A stretch of 64,000 nt of DNA, taken from contig NZ_CP080376.1 of assembly GCF_019443405.1 (NCBI RefSeq), positions 1,736,001-1,800,000 of the forward strand, read 5' to 3'. The notes under the pieces were generated by a model that was not told where the DNA came from, did no database searches, and saw only the letters and a list, made by a program, of their open reading frames with translations. Each line of letters starts with the position of its first letter. The stretch's first letter is position 1. Made by a program: the position numbers and the translations under genes. This DNA is from Brevundimonas sp. PAMC22021 (GTDB lineage: Bacteria > Pseudomonadota > Alphaproteobacteria > Caulobacterales > Caulobacteraceae). Below are positions 9,855 through 18,193 of the stretch, piece by piece.

Positions 9855-10613
9855 TCAGCGCCAGCCGGCGTCCACGAAATACTCATGCCCGGTGATCAGG
9901 CGGGCGTCGTCCGACGCCAGGAACAGAGCCAGGGCGGCGACGTCGCCGGGCTGCAGACGGCCCTTCAGGCATTGCGCCGCGACGATCTCGGCCTCGCCTT
10001 CGGGCGTGTACCACTTCATCTGACGCGGGGTCTGGACATTGCCGGGCACGATGCAGCAGACGCGCACGCCGTCGCCGCCCAGCTCGCGCGCCAGGGCCCG
10101 CGTCATGCCCTCGATGCCGGCCTTGGCCGTCTCGTAAAGCGACAGGTCGGGCAGTCCCAGATGCCAGGAGATCGAGCCGAGGTTCAGCACCACCCCCCGG
10201 CCCCGCTCGCGCATGCCGGGTGCGACTGCTTGAGTGGCGAAGTAAAGATGGCGCAGGTTCACCGCCACGCGGTCGTCCCAATAGGCGGGGGTGATCTCCG
10301 TCATCGTGTGCCGGTCGTCATTGGCGGCGTTGTTGATCAGAACGTCCACCGCGCCGTGCCGGGCCACGATATCGTGCAAGACGGCCTGCAACTCATCCAG
10401 CCGCGTCAGGTCGCAGCGCAGGAACTCGGGCGACGGCGAAAGCTCCGACAGCGACGCTTCCAAGGCCCGGGCGTCCGTCTCCGCCACATCAAGAAAGACG
10501 ACGCGCGCGCCCTGTCGTGCGAAGCCCTCCACGAGGCCGGCGCCGATGCCGGAGCCGCCGCCGGTGACGATCACCAGGCGATCCCTCAGCGACGGATAGA
10601 TGGCGGTGGTCAT
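9855..10613 (-). CDS. xylB: D-xylose 1-dehydrogenase, short-chain dehydrogenase family
   Basis: The 252-residue SDR starts [20 protein letters not shown]. It has the Rossmann motif TGGGSGIG, the NAG-like motif NNAANDD, the catalytic Ser in LGSISWHLGL and the Tyr-Lys pair in LYETAKAGIEGM. It ends TGHEYFVDAGWR. The pattern NDDRH...GSISWHLGL...MKWYTPEGEAEIVAAQCLKG is, from memory, close to Caulobacter XylB, the NAD-dependent enzyme that oxidises D-xylose to xylonolactone. The ATG overlaps the xylX stop by 4 nt. The frame extends 22 codons further upstream, but the start at 10613 matches the family. Confidence 0.88.
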   Translation of the reverse strand: MTTAIYPSLRDRLVIVTGGGSGIGAGLVEGFARQGARVVFLDVAETDARALEASLSELSPSPEFLRCDLTRLDELQAVLHDIVARHGAVDVLINNAANDDRHTMTEITPAYWDDRVAVNLRHLYFATQAVAPGMRERGRGVVLNLGSISWHLGLPDLSLYETAKAGIEGMTRALARELGGDGVRVCCIVPGNVQTPRQMKWYTPEGEAEIVAAQCLKGRLQPGDVAALALFLASDDARLITGHEYFVDAGWR

Positions 10614-11758
10614 TGTGTCGCTTCCAGCAGTCCGCGCGCGGCGAGATTGCGCATCAGTTCGCCCACGCCCATCGTCCACGGCGGCGCCTGGTCGCAGGTC
10701 CCGACCACATTCTCCAGAACGCCCAGCCGCGCGGTCGACACCCGCACCCGGTCGCCGATCTTGTGGGTGAACCCCTTGCCCGGCGCGTCGCGATCCTCGA
10801 TCGGCGCGAACATGGTGCCGAGATAAAGTGCAAAGCCGTCCGGATACTGGTGCGCGCTCAGCGTCTGGGCGACCAGATCCTCGGGATCGCGGCTGATCAG
10901 CGTCATGGAGCTTTCGCCGTGGAGGACGAAGCCGTCCTGGCCCTCAACGTCCAGGCGCACCGTGGCACGACGCACATCGTCCATGCCGAAGTCGTCATCG
11001 AACAGGCGGATGAACGGGCCCACGGCGGCCGAGGCCGTGTTGTCCTTGGCCTTGCCGAGCAGAAGCGCCGAACGCCCCTCGATATCGCGCAGATTGACGT
11101 CGTTGCCGAGCGTCGCGCCGACCGGGCGTCCGGCGCCGTCGCAGATCACCACCACTTCCGGCTCTGGATTGTTCCAGGCCGAGTCCGCGCGGACGCCCAC
11201 CATGGCGCCCCAGCCGACCGAGGCCAGCACCGGCGCCTTTGTGAAGATCTCCGCATAGGGGCCGATGGCGACCTCGAGATACTGCGACCACAGCCCGTCG
11301 GCGATCAGGGCGGCCTTGACCCGCTCTGCGGCTTCGGAGCCCGGGACCAGCGTGGCCAGTTCGCCGCCGATCCGGTGCTTCAAGCCTTGGCGAATGGTGT
11401 TGGCGACACCGGCGTCACCCCGAGCGCGTTCCTCGATGACGCGTTCCAACGCCGAGACGGCGAAGGTGACGCCCGACGCCTTGATGCATTGCAGGTCCAG
11501 CGGCGAGAGCAGCTTCAGTCCGCCCCCGTCCCACGCCGAAGCCGCCGAGATGGTCTCCACGGCGCCCAAATCCGAGCCGTCCGTGTCGGCCGGACTGGAA
11601 AGATCGAGCGCCTGCGATGTCGTGCAGGCGCGGCGGGAAATGTCGATCAGCCGCCCGTCTTTCACCAGCACGGGCGATGGGCCCTCGTCGGTTAGGATGC
11701 GGCCCAGCAGGCGCGCACGCCGCCAGTCCGCGGGCAGCAGGTCGGCAAGCGACGTCAC
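10610..11758 (-). CDS. xylX: 2-keto-3-deoxy-D-xylonate dehydratase, FAH superfamily
   Basis: The 382-residue protein belongs to the fumarylacetoacetate hydrolase superfamily. Family features are [26 protein letters not shown], the metal-site stretch [31 protein letters not shown], and the C-terminal [20 protein letters not shown]. These agree with my memory of Caulobacter XylX, which dehydrates 2-keto-3-deoxy-xylonate to 2-oxoglutarate semialdehyde in the Weimberg pathway. It starts with GTG, whose GTGA overlaps the stop of the upstream aldehyde dehydrogenase by 4 nt, and its own stop overlaps xylB. This tight coupling supports one operon. Confidence 0.88.
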   Translation of the reverse strand: MTSLADLLPADWRRARLLGRILTDEGPSPVLVKDGRLIDISRRACTTSQALDLSSPADTDGSDLGAVETISAASAWDGGGLKLLSPLDLQCIKASGVTFAVSALERVIEERARGDAGVANTIRQGLKHRIGGELATLVPGSEAAERVKAALIADGLWSQYLEVAIGPYAEIFTKAPVLASVGWGAMVGVRADSAWNNPEPEVVVICDGAGRPVGATLGNDVNLRDIEGRSALLLGKAKDNTASAAVGPFIRLFDDDFGMDDVRRATVRLDVEGQDGFVLHGESSMTLISRDPEDLVAQTLSAHQYPDGFALYLGTMFAPIEDRDAPGKGFTHKIGDRVRVSTARLGVLENVVGTCDQAPPWTMGVGELMRNLAARGLLEATQ

Positions 11759-13368
11759 GCACGCTGCTCCTGGCCCGCACGATCAACGCTTGAAGCGGGG
11801 GCGCCGTCGATCAAACGGGGAACCTGCAGCGGATTGGCGTCCCGCAGCACCTCGGGCAGCAGCTCCTGCGGCAGGTCCTGATAGCTTACCGGACGCAGGA
11901 AGCGCGTGATCGCCAGGCTGCCGACCGACGTCGATCGACCATCCGAGGTGGACGGATAAGGGCCTCCGTGGACCATGGCGTGGGCGACCTCGACCCCTGT
12001 GCCAAAGCCGTTGACGAGGATGCGGCCGACCTTGCGCTCCAGCACCGGCAGAACGGCGCGCGCTTCGGCGTGATCAGCCTCGACAATGTGGATGGCGGCG
12101 GTAAGCTGGCCCTCCATCGCCTCCAGGATGGCGCGCACCTGGTGGAAATCGCGACAGCGGACCACGAGCGAGGCCGCGCCGAAGATTTCATCCTGCAACT
12201 CCGGATTGTCGATAAAGGCGTCGCCAGAGGTCTCGAACAGCGCCGCCTGACCTCGCGCCCCGGGTCCATCAGGTTCGCCGCCGCGCGCGACGGTACGCAC
12301 CGCCTCGTGCGAGGCGATGGCGGCGACGCCGGCCTGATAGGCCTTGTGGATGCCGGGCGTCAGCATCACCGCGGCCGGCATGGCCGACAGCGCGGATGCC
12401 GCCGCCTCGACAAACGCGTCCAGCTCGGGACCATCGACCGCGAGCACGAGGCCAGGATTGGTGCAGAACTGTCCAGCACCGAGCGACAAGGAGGCGACAA
12501 AGGCCTGGGCCGTCGCCTCCGGCCTGGCGGCCAGGGCGTGCGGGAACAGGATCACCGGGTTGATTGAGCTCATTTCCGCATAGACCGGGATCGGCTCGGC
12601 GCGCGCATGGGCGATCCGCATCAGGGCCGTGCCGCCGGCGCGGGATCCGGTGAAGCCCACCGCCTTGATGCGGCGATCGGCCACCAGCCCCTGGCCGATG
12701 TCCAGGCCGGCGTCGAACAGCATGGAGAAGACGCCTTCGGGCAGGCCGCACTCGGTCACGGCCTCCTGCACCGCGCGACCGACCATCTCGGACACGCCCG
12801 GATGGGCCGAATGCGCCTTGGCGATCACCGGACAGCCGGCCGCCAGGGCCGAGGCGGCATCGCCGCCCGCGACCGAGAAGGCCAAGGGGAAGTTCGAGGC
12901 GCCGAAAACCGCAACCGGACCCAGCGGCACATGCTGGAGCCGCAGATCGACGCGCGGCAGGGGCTGGCGGTCCGGCATGGCCGGATCGATGCGCGCGCCG
13001 AGGAAGGCGCCGTCACGCACAACCGACGCGAACAGGCGCAGTTGTCCGCAGGTCCGCCCGCGCTCTCCTTCTAGACGCGCGCGCGGCAGACCGCTTTCCC
13101 GCATGGCGCGCGCGATCAGGGCGTCGCCCAGGCCCATGATGTTGTCGGCGATTCGCTCCAGAAAGCGTGCGCGGGTCTCCAGCGGCGCCAGCCGGTAGGC
13201 GTCGAACGCCGAGTCGGCCGAGTCGCAGGCCCTGTCCAGATCCGCCAACGACGCACCGCCGAAGACGGGCTCCAGCGTCTCGCCTGTGGAGGGGTCGACA
13301 GCCCTGATCTCGCCGTTCGAGCCTCGCACGTCCGAGCCGCCCACGAGCAGGTTGCCGACCAAGATCAT
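11755..13368 (-). CDS. 2-oxoglutarate semialdehyde dehydrogenase (NADP-type ALDH)
   Basis: This 537-residue aldehyde dehydrogenase oxidises 2-oxoglutarate semialdehyde to 2-oxoglutarate, the last Weimberg step. The catalytic Cys lies in [10 protein letters not shown] and the general-base Glu in [11 protein letters not shown]. The cofactor-site segments are [27 protein letters not shown] and [10 protein letters not shown]. Length and motifs place it with the roughly 525-residue KGSADH class known from Azospirillum and Pseudomonas, not with the shorter Caulobacter XylA, so no symbol is given. The start at 13368 is chosen over an upstream one because GGGAG lies 8 nt before it. It is the first gene of the xyl operon. 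Confidence 0.82.
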   Translation of the reverse strand: MILVGNLLVGGSDVRGSNGEIRAVDPSTGETLEPVFGGASLADLDRACDSADSAFDAYRLAPLETRARFLERIADNIMGLGDALIARAMRESGLPRARLEGERGRTCGQLRLFASVVRDGAFLGARIDPAMPDRQPLPRVDLRLQHVPLGPVAVFGASNFPLAFSVAGGDAASALAAGCPVIAKAHSAHPGVSEMVGRAVQEAVTECGLPEGVFSMLFDAGLDIGQGLVADRRIKAVGFTGSRAGGTALMRIAHARAEPIPVYAEMSSINPVILFPHALAARPEATAQAFVASLSLGAGQFCTNPGLVLAVDGPELDAFVEAAASALSAMPAAVMLTPGIHKAYQAGVAAIASHEAVRTVARGGEPDGPGARGQAALFETSGDAFIDNPELQDEIFGAASLVVRCRDFHQVRAILEAMEGQLTAAIHIVEADHAEARAVLPVLERKVGRILVNGFGTGVEVAHAMVHGGPYPSTSDGRSTSVGSLAITRFLRPVSYQDLPQELLPEVLRDANPLQVPRLIDGAPASSVDRAGQEQRA

Positions 13369-13436
13369 GAAGAACGCTCCCGACGCGAAAGGGACGACCT
13401 GTCCAGATGGCGGTAAAGCCAGCCAAAAGGTCGCCC

Positions 13437-13478
13437 GACCGCTATAGGCGGTCACGCGCACTCGGAGAAGATATTATA
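13437..13478 (-). promoter_or_regulatory. Candidate xyl operon promoter with inverted-repeat operator
   Basis: On the minus strand a perfect TATAAT (13478-13473) lies about 105 nt before the aldehyde dehydrogenase ATG. Downstream of it, GACCGC (13437-13442) and GCGGTC (13448-13453) form a perfect inverted repeat with a 5-nt spacer, near +13 to +29 of the expected start site. That position suits a repressor operator. No convincing -35 is seen, and the -10 lies only a few bases downstream of the preceding gene's stop. Confidence 0.4.
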
Positions 13479-13483
13479 TGACT

Positions 13484-14779
13484 TTATCGGGTCGGCGCCA
13501 CGCGCCAGATGGTGTTGGATACATCGTCGGCGACCAGAAGCACGCGAGTGCGGGGGTCGAACGCCACGCCGACAGGGCGGCCCCTCGTCTGGTCGCCCTG
13601 GATGAAGCCGGTCAGGAAATCGACCGGCTCGCCTGATGGGCGGCCGTTGGTGAAGGGCACCCAGGTGACCTTGTAGCCGGACAGGTCCTGCCGGTTCCAA
13701 CTGCCGTGCTCGCCGATGAAGGCGCCTTCGGCAAAGCGGCCGCCGAAACCGCCCTCGCGTGCGAAGCTGAGGCCCAACGCGGCGACGTGCGATCCCAACG
13801 CATAGTCCGGCGCGACGGCGCGAGCCACCATGTCGGGGTTCTGAGGACGGGCGCGCGGATCGACGTTCTGGCCGTAGTAGCTGTAGGGCCAGCCGTAGAA
13901 GGCGCCGGGCCGGACCGCCGTCAGATAGTCGGGCACCAGTTGCGGACCCAGTTCGTCACGCTCGTTGACCACGGCCCACAGCGTGCTGGTGGTCGGCTCT
14001 ATCGCCAGGGCGGTGGGATTGCGGATGCCGGTCACCAGGGTGCGGTGCGCCCCGGTCTGGCGGTCGATTTCCCAGATCACGGCGCGATCCTGCTCCACCG
14101 CCATGCCGCGCTCGCCGACATTGCTGTTGGAGCCGATGCCGACATAGAGGCGGCTGCCGTCCGCGCTGGCGGTCAGCGACTTGGTCCAGTGGTGGTTGAT
14201 CTCGGACGGGAGCTTGGTGACCTCCTGCCCCGGCGTGGTGATCTGCGTCTGACCTTCCTGGTAGGGGAAGCGCAACAGGGCGCCCTGTTCAGCGACGTAG
14301 ACCGCTCCATCCACAAAGGCGAGGCCGTAGGGCGCGTCCAGATCGCCGATAAAGGTGGTGCGGACCTCGGGCCTGCCGTCATTGTTCGCATCGCGCAGCA
14401 GGGTAATGCGGTTGCCCGGCTTCACGCTGCTCTTGCCCCTGGCCTTGATGACGCCGGCGATGAAGTCCTTGGGCCGAAGCTTGGGGGCGTGGCCGCCCAT
14501 GCCTTCCGCGACCAGGATGTCGCCGTTCGGCAGCACCAGCATCTGGCGTGGAATGGCGAGGTCCGTGGCCATGGCCGTGACGGTGAAGCCGGCGGGCGCC
14601 GTCGGCGCCTGACCGTCCCAGCCGGCAGGCGTCGCGATCTTCATCGGCGGCACCAGCGTCTCGTTCTGCCCCGGCAGATCTGGACCTGGGCCGGTCTGGT
14701 TCAGGTTGGGATCGCTGGGCCGGCCGCAGGCGGACAGAGCCAGCAGGATCGCGGTCGCACCGAGAAGGGACTTGATCAT
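13484..14779 (-). CDS. Sorbosone dehydrogenase-like (PQQ glucose-dehydrogenase fold) lipoprotein
   Basis: This 431-residue exported protein has a lipoprotein signal with lipobox LSAC (Cys at about residue 18). Beta-propeller motifs of the PQQ-dependent sugar dehydrogenase superfamily follow: LPNGDILVAEG, DLDAPYGLAFVDGAVYVAE, SADGSRLYVGIGSNSN, PTALAIEPTTSTLWAVVNE, and GEHGSWNRQDLSGYKV near the end. Sorbosone dehydrogenases of this group oxidise sugars or sugar aldehydes in the periplasm. It shares a TGATG junction with the upstream DUF2231 gene and is followed by the xyl operon on the same strand. Whether it binds PQQ, and its substrate, cannot be decided here. Confidence 0.8.
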   Translation of the reverse strand: MIKSLLGATAILLALSACGRPSDPNLNQTGPGPDLPGQNETLVPPMKIATPAGWDGQAPTAPAGFTVTAMATDLAIPRQMLVLPNGDILVAEGMGGHAPKLRPKDFIAGVIKARGKSSVKPGNRITLLRDANNDGRPEVRTTFIGDLDAPYGLAFVDGAVYVAEQGALLRFPYQEGQTQITTPGQEVTKLPSEINHHWTKSLTASADGSRLYVGIGSNSNVGERGMAVEQDRAVIWEIDRQTGAHRTLVTGIRNPTALAIEPTTSTLWAVVNERDELGPQLVPDYLTAVRPGAFYGWPYSYYGQNVDPRARPQNPDMVARAVAPDYALGSHVAALGLSFAREGGFGGRFAEGAFIGEHGSWNRQDLSGYKVTWVPFTNGRPSGEPVDFLTGFIQGDQTRGRPVGVAFDPRTRVLLVADDVSNTIWRVAPTR

Positions 14780-15210
14780 CAGGCGATCTCCCGCACCTTG
14801 GAACTGGAAAAGGCGATCCAGGCGCCGGCCAGCGCGAGGACCGTCGAGAGGATCGACAGCAGCAGCCCGCCGGTTCCCACCGAACTCCAGGCGTCACGGC
14901 TGTGGTGGAAGGCGTTGGCCAGGCCCAGGAACCAGGCCACGGCCAGAAGGATCACATAGGTCAGCTTGCGGGTCGGACGGCCGTGGCGGAAGGACAACGC
15001 CAGATCGATGATCGCCCACAGGCCGAAGAAGCCGCCAAAGACCAGCCCGCCGGTGATCAGCCAGGCCGAAAAGTTGGACCACTGGATCTCGGCCGAGCGC
15101 AGATAGGCGATGTCGGAGATCAGTGCGCAGGTGAACAGCGAAACCAGGAAGGCCAGGAGAATGGCGTGTAGCGGATGCAGAGGTCGCCCCCTGTTCACTG
15201 CTGCGGTCAT
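14779..15210 (-). CDS. DUF2231 membrane protein, partner of the sorbosone dehydrogenase
   Basis: The 143-residue protein has four predicted membrane helices. It begins with the DUF2231 hallmark RPLHPLHAILLAFLVSLFTC, whose conserved histidines lie at the membrane edge. Later segments include WSNFSAWLITGGLVFGGFFG and LTYVILLAVAWFLGLANAFH. In several bacteria DUF2231 proteins accompany sorbosone-dehydrogenase-like genes, and here the stop and the dehydrogenase start share one base (TGATG). The histidines make a heme or quinone-linked electron acceptor role conceivable, but that is only a suggestion. The start at 15210 is preferred over one 26 codons upstream. Confidence 0.72.
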   Translation of the reverse strand: MTAAVNRGRPLHPLHAILLAFLVSLFTCALISDIAYLRSAEIQWSNFSAWLITGGLVFGGFFGLWAIIDLALSFRHGRPTRKLTYVILLAVAWFLGLANAFHHSRDAWSSVGTGGLLLSILSTVLALAGAWIAFSSSKVREIA

Positions 15211-15336
15211 GCCGTCGTCCCTTCTGAAATGCTGAGCTTTGGTTCTCGACCCAATCCGCCGCGACGCGATTGGTTTCACGGCAATCAACGCTGCGCCCCC
15301 TGACGCCTCGCCGCCGTGGCGGGAAGCTTCGCGAAA

Positions 15337-15354
15337 CCCTCACACAGGCGTCAT
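15337..15354 (+). promoter_or_regulatory. Pho-box-like repeat upstream of the PhoX-family gene
   Basis: CCCTCAC (15337-15343), a 4-nt gap and GCGTCAT (15348-15354) repeat with the 11-bp period of PhoB half-sites. Each heptamer matches the CTGTCAY consensus at 5 of 7 positions. It lies 45 nt before the phosphatase ATG. The match is partial, so the call is tentative. Confidence 0.3.
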
Positions 15355-15398
15355 GAACGGCCGGAACAAGGGCGGCGAGTTTCGGTCGGAGTTGTCTC

Positions 15399-16778
15399 AT
15401 GTCCCTGAACAGACGAAGCCTGATGGCGAGCGGCGCGGCGGCGCTGGCCTTTTCGGGTCTTGGGCGACATGCCATGGCGGCGGCGCAGGAGACCTATGTC
15501 AACGAGGTCGCCGGCTATGGGCCGCTGAAGGCCGATCCGGCGGGCATGCTCGATCTGCCCGAGGGCTTCTCCTACCGCGTGCTGTCGCGCGCGGGCGAGG
15601 TGATGGACGACGGCCTGCTGGTTCCGGGGCAGTTCGACGGCATGGGCTGCTTTCCGCTGGACGGCTCAAAAGTCGCCTTGGTTCGCAACCACGAACTGAA
15701 GCCGTCGTCGGCGTCGCACTGGACGCGCACGGCCTGGGCGGACGACGCGACCCGGCTGGAGCGGATCGATCCCGCACGGGCCTATGGCACGACCAAGGAC
15801 GGGCGCATCGTCCCGGGCGGCACGACCACGGTCATCTATGACACCGAGACCGGCCTGGTGGAGCGCCAGCACCTCAGCCTGATCGGCACCAGCACCAACT
15901 GCTGCGGCGGCCATACGCCCTGGGGCTCTTGGCTGAGCTGCGAAGAGACCGAGGATCGGCCGGAGACAGCCGAGGTGTCTCAGGCGCACGGCTGGGTGTT
16001 CGAGGTGCCGGCGCGCGAGACCGGCCTGGTCCAGCCCGTGCCGCTGACGGCCATGGGCCGCTTCGACCACGAAGCGGTCTGCGTCGATCCGGGGACGGGC
16101 GTCGTTTATCTCACCGAGGACCGGGGCGACGGGCTGTTCTATCGCTTTATCCCGAACACGCCCGACAAGCTGGTCGAGGGCGGGCGGCTGCAGGCCATGG
16201 CGCTGAAGGACGCGCCGTCGGCCGACACCTCCAACAAGACGCAGCGGCTGTGGTCGGTCGGCGACTGGCGCGAGGTCGAATGGATCGACATGGACGACGT
16301 CCACAGCCCCAACGACGACCTGCGGATGCGCGGCCATGCGGCCGGCGCGGCCCTGGTCGCGCGCGGCGAAGGCGTCTTCTGGGGCGACGGCGAACTGTAC
16401 CTGACCGCCACATCGGGCGGCCCGATCGAGCGCGGCCAGATCCTGCGCTATCAGCCCTCCGGCGCCGACAGCGGCCGCGTCCAGCTGTTCGTGGAAAGCA
16501 CCGACGAAAAGGCGCTGAACATGGGCGACAACCTGACGGTCGCGCCTTGGGGTCACCTGGTGGTCTGCGAGGACAACTATTCGCCGACCATCCGCAACCA
16601 CGTGAAGGGCGTCGACGCGCAGGGCCGCCTCTACACCATCGCCCGCAACGTCATGGAAGGGAACAGCGAGTTCTGTGGGGCGGTCTTCTCGCCGGACGGC
16701 CGCACCCTGTTCGTCAACATCCAGAACCCGGGCGTGACATACGCGATCACCGGGCCATGGAGCCGGATCAGCGCCTGA
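15399..16778 (+). CDS. PhoX-family phosphatase, Tat-exported
   Basis: This 459-residue protein begins MSLNRRSLMASGAAALAFSG, a twin-arginine signal with cleavage near HAMAA. The body is a DUF839/PhoX beta-propeller: LVRNHELKPSS, GTSTNCCGGHTPWGSWLSCE with the adjacent-Cys segment, GRFDHEAVCVDPGTGVVYLTE, NMGDNLTVAPWGHLVVCEDN and FCGAVFSPDGRTLFVNIQNPG. PhoX enzymes are calcium/iron alkaline phosphatases of the periplasm or outside. Some DUF839 proteins have other or unknown activity, so the activity call is less certain than the family. It is divergent from the DUF2231 gene and overlaps the DUF6880 gene tail-to-tail by 11 nt. Confidence 0.85.
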   Translation: MSLNRRSLMASGAAALAFSGLGRHAMAAAQETYVNEVAGYGPLKADPAGMLDLPEGFSYRVLSRAGEVMDDGLLVPGQFDGMGCFPLDGSKVALVRNHELKPSSASHWTRTAWADDATRLERIDPARAYGTTKDGRIVPGGTTTVIYDTETGLVERQHLSLIGTSTNCCGGHTPWGSWLSCEETEDRPETAEVSQAHGWVFEVPARETGLVQPVPLTAMGRFDHEAVCVDPGTGVVYLTEDRGDGLFYRFIPNTPDKLVEGGRLQAMALKDAPSADTSNKTQRLWSVGDWREVEWIDMDDVHSPNDDLRMRGHAAGAALVARGEGVFWGDGELYLTATSGGPIERGQILRYQPSGADSGRVQLFVESTDEKALNMGDNLTVAPWGHLVVCEDNYSPTIRNHVKGVDAQGRLYTIARNVMEGNSEFCGAVFSPDGRTLFVNIQNPGVTYAITGPWSRISA

Positions 16779-18138
16779 TCCGGCGGCCGCCCGCAGCGGC
16801 GAGGCCGCGAAGCTCGCCCAGAAAGCTCTGGTGATCCGTCGCTTCGCTATCGAGACCTGACGCCAGGGCTTCCGCCTCGGCGATCAGACCGGCGACCTCC
16901 TCCTCCGCAAGACCGACGCCCAGGTTCACCAACGCTCGGGCGCGGGCGCGCAGAAGCAACAGCGCCGCCTGCGGCTGTCGCGCCGCCAGCCGCGAGGCCC
17001 AAAGCGGCACATTCTCGTGCGCCCCGCGAAGCTCGTCAGCGCGCGCAACGATCAAGGCGCCCGCCTCTCGCAGCGCGGGCCAGTTCATCAGGAACGCCAG
17101 CGCCTTCATCGCGTCCGAATGCGCGGCCGCCGCCTCGAAAGCGCGGTCAAGGGCGACCACGTCATCGAAGTCCGGCAGGCCGGCGAGCAGGGCGCGCAGC
17201 GTGTCCGCAGACAGGGTGCGTTCGAATAGCCGCCATCTCGCCTCCCGCGCCTCTTCCTGGCGGTTTTCGGCTTCGAGCACCGCGATCTCCGCCGCCAGCC
17301 AGGTTTCCACGGCCGGCGCGGAGGACGCGCGACCTTGACGCAGAGGCGACTGCATTCCGGCGATCCGGCTCGCCTCCAGCGCCGCCCGCCCCTCCTCCGC
17401 ACGACCGGCCAGGCCCAGCCGGCGAGCCATCTCCGTCGTGACCTCCGGCTTGTGCAGATCCTCGGGCGAATAAGTCTGAATCCAGGCGTCAAGATCGCCG
17501 ATGCGGTTCGCCAGCCTGCGCAGCACCAGCGCCAGACGGCCCGTGGGCGGCGGCCGATTTTCCATGAGCTCGACGATCAACCGCCTCGCCAGTTCAGGCT
17601 CAAGGTCTTGCGCCGCTTGGCCGATCCAGGACGCCCACGATGTCAGCCGCATCGACAGCGCCTCGACGAAGACCGGCGCTGCGACATCCACGCCAGCGGC
17701 ATTGGCTACCGAAACCAGGTCGGCCGTGGCGGCCTCGAACAGCAGCGGCAGTTCGCCCTTGGCGTCGCTGAGCCGCGCGCTGAGACGGGGATACAGGTCG
17801 AACCAGGCGACCAGCCGATCCAGTCCGAGCCTGGCATCCAGCCCGGCGAGCCGCTCGACAATGATCCGACGCAGCGCCTTCAGGTCCGACAGCAGCGCCG
17901 GCCTTTTGCGCCACGACACCCGCGTCTTGCTGGTCGCCAGCGCATTCAGCCGCTTGTCGATCTCGAGCGCCAGGTCGGCGGGGCCGACTTCGGCCGCCAG
18001 CTCCATCCGCATCCGCCGCTTGAGGTTGGCGTCGGCCGAGGCCGCCTCAAGCAGCAGGGCTGCGAGCCTTTCGGCGCCCAGCCCCGCCAGGTTCTCCGCC
18101 GATACCGTCTTTCTTGCCGTCGAGGGTCGCTTGGCCAT
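16768..18138 (-). CDS. DUF6880-like helical protein of unknown function
   Basis: The 456-residue protein is Ala/Leu/Arg-rich and almost entirely helical, with no signal peptide or membrane segment. It begins with a basic tail, then LAGLGAERLAALLLEAASAD and LKRRMRMELAAEVGP. This start resembles DUF6880 proteins, which often have a zinc-finger or SWIM-like neighbour; none is present here. The repeated helical pairs in the second half (for example GRAEEGRAALEASRIAG and RQPQAALLLLRARARALVNL) suggest a TPR-like superhelix. It converges on the PhoX-family gene with an 11-nt overlap. The function is unknown. Confidence 0.65.
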   Translation of the reverse strand: MAKRPSTARKTVSAENLAGLGAERLAALLLEAASADANLKRRMRMELAAEVGPADLALEIDKRLNALATSKTRVSWRKRPALLSDLKALRRIIVERLAGLDARLGLDRLVAWFDLYPRLSARLSDAKGELPLLFEAATADLVSVANAAGVDVAAPVFVEALSMRLTSWASWIGQAAQDLEPELARRLIVELMENRPPPTGRLALVLRRLANRIGDLDAWIQTYSPEDLHKPEVTTEMARRLGLAGRAEEGRAALEASRIAGMQSPLRQGRASSAPAVETWLAAEIAVLEAENRQEEAREARWRLFERTLSADTLRALLAGLPDFDDVVALDRAFEAAAAHSDAMKALAFLMNWPALREAGALIVARADELRGAHENVPLWASRLAARQPQAALLLLRARARALVNLGVGLAEEEVAGLIAEAEALASGLDSEATDHQSFLGELRGLAAAGGRRIRR

Positions 18139-18193
18139 GCCCCGGTAAAGCGCGGGGAATGCGTGCGGCGCAAGGCTCGGCTGAGGCGGCCGC

